In this document: piece after piece, positions 46,289 through 57,103 of the stretch
How positions within the stretch are numbered: the stretch's first letter is position 1
How the letters are laid out: every line of letters starts with the position of its first letter
DNA from: Odobenus rosmarus divergens
Lineage: Eukaryota > Chordata > Mammalia > Carnivora > Odobenidae
Length of the DNA stretch: 64,000 nucleotides
Assembly (NCBI RefSeq): GCF_000321225.1
Contig: NW_004450401.1
Span: 3,994,555 to 4,058,554, forward strand
Direction of reading: 5' to 3'
The notes under the pieces: generated by a model
The model's input: the letters and a program-made list of their open reading frames with translations, nothing else
What the model was told of the DNA's origin: nothing
Database searches by the model: none
Made by a program: the position numbers and the translations under genes

Positions 46289-49200
46289 CTGGAGGATGAA
46301 TAGGAGAGGAAAGGAGATAATCACCTGCAGGTACTGGAGATAACCTGGGACCCTGGGTCCTTTGCCTAGAGCTCCTACCCTGGTTCCAGCCACCATGACT
46401 CTTTGTGGGTCTTACCTATGTGGAAACCCAAAACAGGACTCTTTAATGCAAAAGAAGAGACCTGCTAGAAATAGCTTGAAATCTGGATTCCAAACCCTCA
46501 TACAGGTGGGTAAGGAAGAAGGGGGAGATGACACAGAAAGTTCCAGACGCCTCCCTCACAGGCCAAGCCACCACCTAGCACATACACTCACCTTTTCCCC
46601 TGGAACAAACCCTGTGCCAGAGCTACCCCTCACCCGATGTGCAGCACGCCCGCCTGGTTCTCTGCCTCCCTCGTCCACACGGCGATCTTGTCCCCCTTGG
46701 TGCGGATGTTGATGACAGCCCCACACACCTCCCTGCTGTGCTCCTCAAAGCTCTCCCCGATCAGACACAGCAGCTGGGGCCAAAACGGGAGGATGGTGAG
46801 ACCTCTACCTGAGTCACAGGGAGTGCTCCCACTATCCTGGAGACCACTAACACCACACCAGTCTCTTCGAGTGGGGGACCGTCCCCTCCCCCCTTCCCCC
46901 CTCCTCCCCCTCCCCCCCACTCACGGTCTCCAGCCACAGGCGGTCCAGCTCACTGTGGCGCTGCTGCTTAGCGAGACTGACCAGCCAGCGGCCACCCCTC
47001 TTATTCCTGCTATCTTCCCACATGGGCTCAATGCCATCCTAAGAGGTGGAATGACAAATCAACTGCCTCCCTTTGGTCAAAGGGAAGTGGGTGCCCAGCC
47101 ACCTTCCCAGGCCCTGCTCTGGCCCCGAACTAAGCCTCCATAGGCCAGGGTCCCCCTTGCCTCCATCCCCTCTGAACAAGCAAGTTCCACCACCAGCCAC
47201 TCAGCCCCCCAGACCCTCCCATGAGCTCCCCCAAACCTCTGATCCTCAACATTTGTCACCTTTTATAGCCTTATAGATGTACGGTTATGTTTGTCTCCTT
47301 TACTGAATTGAGTTCCTTGAGGCAAGAGTTCAAGCCGGGGGCGGGGGGGTAATTATTAAGGAAGCCTCTGGGGCAACCATAGTGTGTACATCCCAGGCTG
47401 GGCATAAATCACCTGGGGCAGTCTTTAAACACGGATGGTAGGGCCCCACCGCACACACCTGCTGGGTCAGTACCTCCAGAGATGAACAGTGATGAAGGCC
47501 TGGACATAGATGTGGAATGTTCCCGGGGAATTCTGACACACGACCCTAGTTAAGGAGCCAGGCCAGGAACCCGGGCTCCTTCCGAGTTCCCCCTTTCCCC
47601 CTCCCCTTCCAGACTCTTAAAGGTCCTACAAGGTAGTACAGCTCCAGTCTGACACTGTCCAAGCTTCTGTGTAGCATTTCCTCAGGACGGAAGTCACATC
47701 TCGGCTCTGAGGAAGGCTGTCTGTGACAAACCCCCCTTCAACCCCCGCCCCCGCAAGCTCTCCATGAGGGAGGATCGCAGAAGCTGAGGAGGCTCAGCTC
47801 TCTTGTGGCCTGAGTTGGGGTGGGGGTGGGGGGTGGGGAGGCAGAGCTTACCTTGAAGAGGGCGTAGTCACAGCCGGAAGAGAGCTTACTGGCCAGTTGG
47901 ATGTGACTGTACATCCTGGAGAGCCCCCCACCCCCAACCCAGGCTGTTAAGTCCAGACTTTTTACAGCCTGGTTCCAACTTGCCTCATTCCCCCAACTTC
48001 TTACCAGACTCCAGTGTTTTCCACCCACCCTTCAGGCCTCCAAAACATTGTTCACACTCACCCTCTCAGCCCCTGCCTGGAATTCCATCCCTACTTACCC
48101 AAAACCTCAAATCCCACCTTCTCCCTGGAGCCTTCCCTGACCATCCAAACCCCCTGGGGAGGCTTTGAGAGTCCCAGTGCTGGGGGTGGGTGGGGAGGGG
48201 GGTCCAAGCACCCCTCCAGCTGAGCCCCAGACTCTCAACCACCACTAGGGTTTGTGGTGCAACTTTCAGAACCCTTCCCTTGATCACCCATGGACACAAT
48301 CAGGCAGCCTAATCCTTCTTTTATGGCAGAGACAAGCTCAGAGAGGGAAAAGAACTTGCCCAGGACCACAAAGCCTTGGAGCAGCAGAGTCAGGGACAAC
48401 TCCTGGTTTCTCCCACCTCCCAGGCGCTTTCCCAAAGCCTCAGGAAAGTTTCAGGGGGGCCCATATACCAGCCCCAAGGATCCCCACCCCCAAGCAGAAC
48501 CCACCAAGCCCCAGCCCTCAGCAAATGCTGAGAGGTCCCAGGGAGAGTGGGGAGAGCTAGGTAGGAAACAACTCCTTGGAGGGGTGGGGCCTGGGAAGGA
48601 TCCCCAGCTCAGAACTCCCTGGCTCTGGCCTTGTCTGCGAGGAGCAGACACTTACGCCCAGAAGTCCTCCACAGTGTCAAACTTGGTGACGAGATGCAGG
48701 TTATCCTGCCAGGCGCGGCTGCGGTCATTCTTGAAAAACCACAAAGCCCACCTGGGGGGAGGGGAGGCCAGGAGGAAGCAGAGAGCCCTCCCAGGCCCAT
48801 TACCAGCAGCACCTGTGCTGGCGGGGAAGTCATGCCCCTTCAGGGACAAATGAGGAGATAGGATTTGGGCACAGCACCCCCACCCCCAGGGTGACTGGAG
48901 TCAGTTATCCTGAAAGGCTGGGGCAGGATGGGGGAATCTAACCCAGAATCTCAGTTGGGTTAAGGCCAGAAGGGCCAACAGGGCCCAAGTCTTATGCCAG
49001 TTCTGACCTTTCTTGGATGAGGAACTGGGGCCAAGAGAGGAAGCTCTGGTGCAAGGCCACAAAACCTGCCTTACCTGTTCAGCAGTGGGTGTAACTCCAA
49101 CTTGACCCCCTGGGGGCCCCCCTCCTGGGCCTTCCTCCTCTGGGACAGCAGGGCCCCAGGGGGATTCAGAGCCCCTTCTGCCATCAAGACCGGCCCTGCT

Positions 49201-49403
49201 GCCCCCTCTTTCTCTTCCTTTTTCTCTTCCATCTCCCCCAGCTTTCGGACTCCACCCTCGGCATCTCTGGCCTAACCAAAGAAAGGAATCAGGGTGAGCA
49301 GCAAGCCCCAGCCCAGCCATCGCATCCCCCAGCCCACCAGCCCAATCCCTTGCTGAATGAGGGAGGAGCAGGGAGATGGACTTACAGGACTGGTAGTAGC
49401 CAT
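46174..49403 (-). CDS. EIF4E1B: eIF4E family member 1B, complete gene (7 coding exons)
   Basis: Joining 49403-49386, 49271-49075, 48751-48656, 47915-47852, 47038-46925, 46773-46634 and 46288-46174 gives 744 bases: 247 codons plus TGA, close to the human 242. The eIF4E core starts at HPLLNRWALWFF. Cap-stacking residues are W86 and W132 (W56 and W102 of eIF4E), with E133 for the base edge; R187 and K192 fit the phosphate contacts; W103 fits the W73 site for eIF4G/4E-BP partners; S239 matches the S209 site. The N-terminal 65 residues are acidic and family-specific. The gene is known as an oocyte- and early-embryo-enriched cap-binding protein, linked to translational control of maternal mRNA. The start is the first in-frame ATG after an in-frame TGA. 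Confidence 0.96.
46634..46773 (-). CDS. EIF4E1B: EIF4E1B coding exon 6 (residues 164-210)
   Basis: 140 bases. It begins LLCLIGESFEEHSREVCGAV and includes the RTKGDK phosphate-contact region and W196. Acceptor ccccag, donor gtgagg. Confidence 0.95.
46925..47038 (-). CDS. EIF4E1B: EIF4E1B coding exon 5 (residues 126-163)
   Basis: 114 bases in phase 0, DGIEPMWEDSRNKRGGRWLV onward, containing the cap-binding W132-E133 pair. Acceptor ctcttag, donor gtgagt. Confidence 0.96.
47852..47915 (-). CDS. EIF4E1B: EIF4E1B coding exon 4 (residues 105-125)
   Basis: 64 bases encoding MYSHIQLASKLSSGCDYALF and K. Acceptor ctccag, donor gtaagc. The intron to exon 5 has no clear repeat. Confidence 0.95.
48290..48410 (-). 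mobile_element. MIR in EIF4E1B intron 3
   Basis: Core text gagagggaaaagaacttgcc and caggaccacaaagcc is typical of a MIR read in reverse. Confidence 0.65.
48656..48751 (-). CDS. EIF4E1B: EIF4E1B coding exon 3 (residues 72-104)
   Basis: 96 bases with split codons at both ends. It holds WALWFFKNDRSRAWQDNLHL and VEDFW, i.e. cap W86 and partner-site W103. Acceptor ccccag, donor gtaagt. Confidence 0.96.
49075..49271 (-). CDS. EIF4E1B: EIF4E1B coding exon 2 (residues 7-72)
   Basis: 197 bases. It encodes the variable acidic N-terminus (DAEGGVRKLGEMEEKKEEKE) and runs into KLELHPLLN. Acceptor ggttag, donor gtaagg. The frame is fixed by the downstream core. Confidence 0.9.
49386..49403 (-). CDS. EIF4E1B: EIF4E1B coding exon 1 (residues 1-6)
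   Basis: Codes for MATTSP with donor CCT/gtaagt. The context is weak at -3 (T) but has G at +4. A TGA lies in frame 15 bases upstream. An out-of-frame ATG at 49420-49422 overlaps that stop codon (ATGA). Confidence 0.75.
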
Positions 49404-49435
49404 GCAACAGCTTGGTCTTCATCCCAGTTGGCCGC

Positions 49436-49452
49436 CAGCTGCTGGCTTTTAA
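49436..49452 (-). promoter_or_regulatory. TATA-like element and E-box near the EIF4E1B start
   Basis: On the minus strand ttaaaag (49446-49452) precedes cagctg (49436-49441), some 35-50 bases before the start codon. E-boxes near TATA elements are used by oocyte genes. The gene may instead have non-coding exons further upstream. Confidence 0.3.
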
Positions 49453-49453
49453 C

Positions 49454-52400
49454 CCACCAGCGCTACCCCACCCCCACCCCCCACCCCCAGAGCACGGGAT
49501 AGGGAGGAGCCAGCGTGGTGTGGCGGGAGCTCAGAGGGGAAAGGGTTTGCGCTATGCAGTCCATCAGCAAGCATTTAGTGAGCACCTTCTGCATGCAGGC
49601 AGGTGGGAGGGGGACAGGTGTGACCAGACAAACCCAGCCACCACCCATATGGTGCTGGCCATGTGCCCGCTGGGTCACACGAAGGTAAGGGTCAATATTG
49701 GGGATGTGCCCTTAGTGCAATCACGTCCCATGGAGGATGGGCCTAGAATTTAAAGGGGGACCATCCCAGAGAGGGCAGAAGCAGCAACTCTGACATGGCC
49801 AGTGTCCATGGCCAGGTCAGAGACCTTAGTTGTGCATTGGAGTGTCTCTGTGTTTGCCTCTGCTGCCATTCACCACCCCCATTTGGCTACCAATGTCATC
49901 TGACACCAGCATCTGGAAGCTTCTGAATTTTTTAAAGTACATAATCATTTAGAAACAGATTATGCATTAAAAATCTACATTTTTGGTTACTCTTGAAAAT
50001 TTGGAAAGGTCTCACAACACCGGGACCTCCACCTCACTGTGGCTGAGGCCGCCCTTTGGAAGGGCAAATGCGGTGCCATGGGGCCCCGCTGGTCCACTGC
50101 ACTCCTGCTTCCTGCTGCCCGGCTCATCTGAGTGTTCTCCACCCAGCAGTGATGGGGGTGCGCTGGGGGAGGACAGTGCAACAGTCTTATAGCCTGGCTT
50201 CAAAGCTTCCCTGCCCAGACCTCAGCCAAGTCCTGAACCTCCGAGTCTCCATTTCCTTATCTGTAAAATGGGAATGTTAATGATATACAACTCAGAAGCT
50301 TATTGTACTAAATATAAAATACATAAGCCCATAAAACAGGGCCTGGTGCGGGGGTCAATACAAATCAGCTGAGGGCTACCCCAGGGTGCTGGAGGGAGGG
50401 GGAGGGGAGGGAGAGGGGAGGGATGGGGAAGGGGAGGAGGAGAGAAAAGCTCTGGTTCTGGCTACCCTTCCCCTGCCTTCTCAACAGCACCCTTATCTGC
50501 AGGGGCTGAGGCCTCCCCAAATTTCTCACCCTCCTCTTGGCCACTTCTAGGGTCTGAGATCTATAAAGGGACTAGTCTCCTCCCCCCACACCCAGGGAAG
50601 CCCTTGACTACATGGAGGCTGACCGTCAATATCTGTCCAACCCACATGCCCTAAGCTTCAGGTACATGCCCGGCATGGGGCTAGGTGCTGGGAGGCAGGG
50701 AGGGGCCAAAACTGAGCGGCCTCTGTGCTCTGCTCTCTCAGGGGGAGCCAAACAGCAGGTACTCTTACAAACACCTGGGTAGTCACAAATTCAGACCTCT
50801 GAAGGAAAGGAGTTTGCAGATGGGAAAAGATAAAGTCCATTACCTGAACTGGAGGCTTTAGAGTGGCAGTTCTCAAACGCATGGATCAGACTCACCTGCA
50901 GGCCTTGTTAAACAGGCTGCTGGGCCCTGCCCCCAGAATCTGATTCCTTAGTCCTGGGCTTGGGCCTGAAAATTGGCATTTCTGACAAGCCCCCTGAGGA
51001 TGCTGGTCAAGTACCCCATTTCGAGAACCACTAACTTAGAGGCAGTTCACGGATGAGGTGATGTTTGAGCTGATACCTAAAGCATGAACAAGAGTTAACT
51101 AGGTGGGTGGAGAAGGGCATCTCAGGGACTGGGAGCAGCATGTGCAAAGGCCCAGGGGCAAAGGGAACATGGGACACTGGAGGAAAAAAAGAAAGACCAG
51201 TGTGGCTCATGCCCAAAGGAGGAAAGGATAGTAGGTCTTGATCTTAGGAAAATGGAGAACCACTGAGTGCTTCAAGTGGATACAGATGGGCTGGGGAGGT
51301 AATCAGAGGTGCTTTCCAGCAGGTTCTTTGGGCTGCTGTGTAGCAAACAGACTCTGTGGTAGCAAGAGTGCGTGGGAGGAGATCTATTAAGTTGCTAATG
51401 TAGTTGTCCAGGTGACAGATCTCCTGACAGGGAAGATGGAGAGAACATGATGGATATCAGAAGTGTTTAGAAGGAAGACTCCCTGGCGTTTGGTGATGGC
51501 TAGGCTCTGGAGAGGTGGGGCACAATGTCCCAACTACCTGTTGCTACATAACAAACCACCCCAAACTTAGTGGCTTAAAACAGCAACAATCCTCTATTTT
51601 GCTCACAGATGTACAATTCAGGTCGTGCTCAGTAGGGACAGCTCGCCTCTGGTCCAAAGTGCTGTCAGCTGGAATGGCTTACAGGCTGGGGCTAGAGTCA
51701 TCTGCTCACTCTGGGGGGCAGTTGATGCCAGCTGTTGGCTGGAACCTCAGCTGGGAGTGTTGGCTGGGACAGCTCTGTGTACCTCTCCATGTGGCCTCTT
51801 GGCTTCCTCACAGCATGGTGGCTAGGTTCCCAGAAGCGGCATCCCAAGAGACGGGAAGCAGAAGCTGCCAATTTCTTAAGGCCTGGGCCCAAAACCTGGC
51901 ACAGCATCGTGTCCACTGTATTCTATTAGTGTCCCAGGGCCCACATTCAAAGACAGGGACATAATCCCACCTCCTGATTGGAAGAGTGTCAAAGAATTTT
52001 GGACAGAGGAAGCCCTGGAGGAGGGCCAGGCTTGGGGAGAGATCATGAATCTATATTTGATGGAAAGAAAGAGAGAAAGGACCCTCCCCAAGTGCCACGC
52101 ATGGTCTTAGCTGCCTTAGAGTCCTGGCCCAGAGCCTGGCATGGAATGCCCCTGCTAGCCACAGTACTCCTTTCCACCTTCTTCCACATCTCCCAGCATG
52201 GGACAGCCTGTGGACTCTGGAGTTAGGTCACTAAGGAAAGCCCCGAAGAGCAAACCCCCGGCCCTATGGGGTCCTGGTCCCTACTCAAAGCCCTCCCCAG
52301 TCTATCTGTGGAGAACTTCTGCACAGTGGGCTCCTGTACCCCAATGCTACCATACTGTTCCTAAAATATCTTGAATCTGCCCATTCCTCTGACTCCCCAC

Positions 52401-55400
52401 TGCCCCCACTCAAGGCAAGCCCTGCCATCTCTGGCCTGGGCCAATGCCCAAGTCTCTCCTAACATTCTCCTCGCTTCTACTTCTGCCTCCTTACAGAACA
52501 TTCTCCTCTTGCCTCAGAGGGCTCATTTTAAAATATTAATCTGATCATTTAAGTCCTCTGTTTAAAACCCTCCAGGACACCGAGGATGTGACCCAAAGGC
52601 CAGGTTCTGGGCCTGCAGGTTTCTGCATGATCCAGCCTCAAAGTGCCCCAAGCACACTGATCCTCCAACAAGCCAGATTGGCTCCTGCCTCAGGACCTTT
52701 GCACTTGCCATTTCCTCTCCAACTCTTTGCGTGACTGACTTCTTATCCTTCAGGGCTGGGCTTAAATGTTGTCTTCTCAAAGAGGGCCTCCCTGACCATC
52801 TTATCTAAAGCTGACCACTCTCCATAGCATAACTTAGAGAGTTGTCAAATCCCTATCTTGTATGTCTGAAATGAATGAACATTTTGTGTCAACTATATTT
52901 CAATAAAAAATAGACCACACGCTCCAGCCTCAAGACCTTACACGGGTTCTCCCCTCAATTCCTAACTCAAGTGAGGCCTTCCCTGCCCACTGTATGTAAC
53001 TGTTCAAGCCCTCACCTCCACGCCAACACTTTCCATGCCCTTTCTCTTCTTGGCTTACCCTCCCAGCATAGCACCTCCTGACACACCATATATTCTACTT
53101 ATTCATTTTACTCATCTGCCTTCCTCTACTAGAACAGAAGAACCAAAGTCTCTCTCAGTCACAGCTGGGTTCTCTAGTCTCTAAGGCAGGGCCTGGCTCT
53201 TAGCAAGGCCTCGGAGGGCAGAGTGAGGAGGGAGAGTTGACCTTTAGATTGAGCAAGGTGGACAGCACTGATTTGGACACGAGCAACACCATCTAAAACA
53301 TTTTATTCGGTCACTAGTTCATTGGCTGTCTGTCGCTTCCTACCAGAATTTAAGTTTTAGAAGAGCAAGGACTTCATGGTCTTGTTTTCTGCTGAATCTC
53401 TGGTACTCGGACAGTGCCTGGCATGCGGTAGGCACCCCGGAGAAACTGAGAATAGATGCCAATGGCCGGTTATATGATTTCCTCTCTTTGGGTGTTGCCT
53501 CACTCATCTGTAAGGGGGGGGATTGAAAATGCCTGTTTTACAGGATTGATTTTAGGAATTAATGATATAATGGATGCCATGCCAGGGACGTGATAGGCTT
53601 GCGATAAATATCATTCACTCTTCTCTCTGTTTTCAGCTCCCACTCTGCGTGCCTGTCTTCCTCCCCACCCTGAGGCCTCTGGACAGCAGGAATGTTGATA
53701 AATATTTAATCACACTGTCAGGCACCACACACAGAGTTACAAAGACCCATCTGGATTTTCAAAAAACCCAGGCAGGCCTGGGATCACCAGGATCCACATG
53801 ATCCTCTTAAGAGAATGCCTTCTGTTCCAGCTGCACCGGGGGGGGGGGGGGGGAGGATTTTCTCCCAACCCTTCCCCACATTCTCCCACCCTTCCCTCCC
53901 CCAAGCTTCAACAACCATTCTCCTTAGTACATTCTTAGGAAGAGAAAGGGGATGAGAGGAAGGGAGAGGCCCGTTTTCCTGGAGGAGAAAAAACAGAAAG
54001 GTGGAGAGGTCCTGGAGAACTCACAGGATTAGGGCCTGGCCAGAGAGAGGCCCAGGGGCCTGGGCCTCCCTAAAGGGGAGAGGGGGAGGAGGTGGGCAGC
54101 AGTGTGACACAGGGTAAAGAATCCATTGTGCTGGAAGGTGGCAGCCCAGTAACCATGCTGCCTTCTTCTGGAGACAGTACATAGAGAGAGAGGCAAAGAA
54201 AGATGTAGCACATGTTAACACCTGGTGAATCTAGGTGAAGAATATTCGGGTATCCATTATATTAATATTGCGACTTTTCTGAAGATTTTATTCAATGTAG
54301 TATGCTTACAACTTTTCTCTAGGTTTGAAGTTAAAAAAGTTGGATGCAAAAAGAAATAGCGACAGAGAAGCTAGTGGCCCACTCAGTAACCACTCTCCCC
54401 TTCTCATACTTTGATTCCGGGAAGTCATATGCCCAGCTAGATGACCACACTTTTCCAGCCTCCCTACAGCGAGGCATAGCTGTAGTTGTTAGCTTCTTGA
54501 AAACTCCATGTGAGAGACAGACAACTGGCAGGTGCTCTTTTACCCTCCTTCCTCTCCTCCTGCTTTCTGCATAGATACAATGGCTGGAGCTCTGGCAGCC
54601 ATCTTGGACCATGAGATGGCCTTGAAGGTAGAATTCATGTACTAAAAATGGTGGAGCAGGAAGGTAGGAATCTAGGTTCCTGATGAATGTGAAGTTATCA
54701 AATTGACTGTGGCCTGCCTACCACTGGACTTCTTTAAGTGAAAGAATAAAAGCCTGCTTTGCCTAAGCTTCTGTATTAGCGGCCAAACGAACTTCCTGCC
54801 TGATTCAGAATGGAACCTGTCTTCTGCTCCCTTCACACTCTGGACTTTTCCACCTGCTGAATCTTCTGCCGAGAATGCTCACCATTGCTTGTAAGGTCCT
54901 TCACATCTTTCAAAACCCAGCCTGAATGTCACTTTCTCCTGGAGGCTTTCTGGAGGTGCCCCTTTCCTCCTGGGTTCCCATAGTCCCTGCGCTCCTGTTA
55001 ATGTCCCTGACGGCCCACTTGCTGTGAATCCGAGGACTCCTCGCTCCTCATCACCTTGGCCGCTCTGTAGCATTTAACCAGCTATTCTCTAATCCCTTTG
55101 GTTTCCCTGCTACCACTCTCGCCAGTTTCTCCTCTTCCCCGTGCTGCTCCTTCTCAGTCTTTTAGCCAAGTCCTCTGCCCCTGGCCACACATGAAGTTTG
55201 CAGTGCCTCGGGATTCTGTTCTGGACCCTCTCCTTTTCAGTCTCCATGTTCTCCTGGTCAATTGCATCCTCCCCATGGCTCTAGCCACCACCTCCATGCC
55301 AATGACTCCAAATCCAGTGGGGTACTGGGCTGCCTTAGACCAGCTCATGAGAGCAATTATTACAGTTTCAGGAGTTTGTGAGCCAGGTCTTAAAGTCATT

Positions 55401-55501
55401 ATTAAAAATTAAATTATATAGTTTTTTTTAACCTTCAAGAGGAAGACAGACACTTGGGAGTACGATTCAGGAAACTTTCTTCCCAAAGGTTCTGGACCTA
55501 C
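49454..55501. other. EIF4E1B-SNCB intergenic region, left part
   Basis: L2 in reverse is likely at 49555-49740 and 51042-51480. MIR (plus) lies at 50190-50370. L2 tails (plus) are at about 52540-52800, 53000-53215, 53320-53455 and 54810-55080. An LTR-like old repeat covers 51525-51995 (ctacataacaaaccacccca), and another unnamed one 54365-54790. A G/A-rich block at 50388-50452 and a 16-base G run at 53838-53853 stand out. I see no coding exon. Confidence 0.5.
50864..51033 (+). mobile_element. MER5A (hAT-Charlie, non-autonomous)
   Basis: Termini tggcagttctcaaac and gagaaccacta are inverted. The eight-base flanks ctttagag (50856-50863) and acttagag (51034-51041) agree at seven positions, as expected for hAT elements. 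Confidence 0.85.
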
Positions 55502-55666
55502 CTCAATAGCTCTTGCTGCTTGTTCTTTTGTTTCAAATTCCACAAAGGCAAATCCCTTTGGATCTCCAGTAGATTTATAAGGTGGTATGCTTATATAAAC
55601 AACGTTGCCACATTTCCCAAATACTCTTTTAATCCAGCTGTGATTAACATTTTTGGGAAGTAATTC
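55502..55666 (-). pseudogene. Isolated LARP7-like RRM exon
   Basis: The minus strand reads 165 bases as 55 open codons with no stop or frameshift. It includes GNVVYISIP and the RNP1-type [10 protein letters not shown], matching my recollection of the first RRM of LARP7, the La-related 7SK RNA protein, with about three changes. It is bordered by an acceptor (ttattgtag, with a ttctaat branch-like site) and a donor (gag/gtaggt), both in phase 0. AT-rich intron-like sequence surrounds it, but I find no neighbouring LARP7 exon, so it is an exon copied with its introns, or a partial retrocopy of unspliced RNA. LARP7 itself is expected elsewhere. I call it a pseudogene fragment; use as a live exon cannot be excluded. 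Confidence 0.8.
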
Positions 55667-55905
55667 CTACAATAAATTAGAAGCAATATTAAATGTAAGT
55701 ACTTTCCCAAGGTCAATAAATTTTTACTTGTAATATAAAAAGATTAACTTATATAAACTTATGGTTATATAAATTATGTTTAAAACAGATAATAAATACT
55801 CAAAACATAACTTCCTAATTATTTTACTATTATCCATGCTCTTAAGATTGTTCTTACCTATTTTATCTGTATGGTGAAAATACTGTAAGAGGCCATACTA
55901 TGGCT
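55667..55905 (-). other. AT-rich flank of the LARP7-like exon
   Basis: Markedly AT-rich against the GC-rich neighbourhood. A donor-like tag/gtaagaac is present on the minus strand near 55855, but the preceding codons do not match LARP7. Probably intron carried along with the exon. Confidence 0.4.
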
Positions 55906-56247
55906 CATCTCTTCCCAGTTCTCTGCTCTGTGACATCACATTGACAGTGAAATCAATCACAGAGAGAGAATTTACACCACAGATGTGGGCAAACTCTACA
56001 AATCAAGGTATATCCCTGCTTTAGAAAGCCACGTGTTAAAGATTTCCAAGTACACCATGGCCCAAATCTACACCTGAAGCCAGCCCTGAGTGACCCCCTG
56101 AGCTCCAGGCTCAGATATCCTATCTGCTGGACACCTCCTCCAGTTTGTCTATCAGGCACCACACAATCGGCCCCAGTTAGGCCTCAAACAAGCTCTCCAT
56201 CAACCCCCCCATCTCAGAAGCTGCCCCATCTCCTCAATGTCTGTTTC

Positions 56248-56454
56248 TTTTTTTTTTTTTTTTGAGATTTTATTTATTTATTTGACAGCAAGAGAGAGTG
56301 AGCACAAGCAGGGGGAACAGCAGGCAGAGGGAGAGGGAGAAGCAGGCTCCCCGCTGAGCAGGGAGCCCCATGCGGGTCTTGATCCCAGGACCCTGGGATC
56401 CCGACCTGAGCCAAAGGAAGACGCTTAACCGACCGAGCCACCCAGGCGCCCCCA
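56248..56454 (-). mobile_element. CAN-SINE
   Basis: Reverse copy with poly-T, ttatttatttatttgacag and GAGAG tract. Target duplication caatgtctgtttc lies at 56235-56247 and 56455-56467. Confidence 0.95.
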
Positions 56455-56880
56455 CAATGTCTGTTTCATTTTGCAACAGCATCTCTCACCTGCTGTCCAA
56501 GCCAGAAACCTGGGACTCTTCCCCCAACTCACCCCTCTGTCTCTTCCCCAACACCGAATAAGTTACCTCCTAAACAACACCCAACTGTCCCTCCAGTCCT
56601 GTTCCAGCCTCACTGCAGCTTCCCTAGTTCAGGCTCCATCATCCCTCCAGTGGATTCTGCCCCAGCTTTCTCGTGATCTTGCTGTGTCACACATCCTCCC
56701 ACTGTTCACCTCCATGTGGCCCCACAAAATGCAGATCTCATTTCGGTCTCCCTGGTGCTAAAAATCCTTCAGTGATTTCCCAGTTCCTACGGTAGAAATA
56801 CAGACACCCTTCGTGTGGTCTTTCTTCCTCCTCTCCGTCCTGCTTGCTTCTTCATCATCTATTTTGACATTCTGGGGTTT

Positions 56881-57089
56881 TTTTGTTTTTGGGGGTTTTT
56901 AAAAAGATTTTATTTATTTATTTGACAGAGAGAGCGAGAGAGCACAAGCAGGGGGAACAGTAGAGGGAGAGGGAGAAGCAGGCTTCCCGCTGAGCAGGGA
57001 GCCCCACGCGGGGCTCGATCCCAGGACCCTGGGATCATGACCTGAGCTGAAGGCAGACCCTTAACCATCTGAGCCACCCAGGTGCCCCC
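56881..57089 (-). mobile_element. CAN-SINE
   Basis: Reverse copy; the tail is broken up as ttttttgtttttgggggttt. Target duplication gacattctggggtt is at 56866-56879 and 57090-57103. Confidence 0.93.
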
Positions 57090-57103
57090 GACATTCTGGG
57101 GTT

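Noticed and set aside
48901..49422. 173-codon minus-strand frame starting at 49422 as the EIF4E1B N-terminus
   Set aside because: It reads through the intron and is out of frame with the eIF4E core; the spliced frame from 49403 fits the family.
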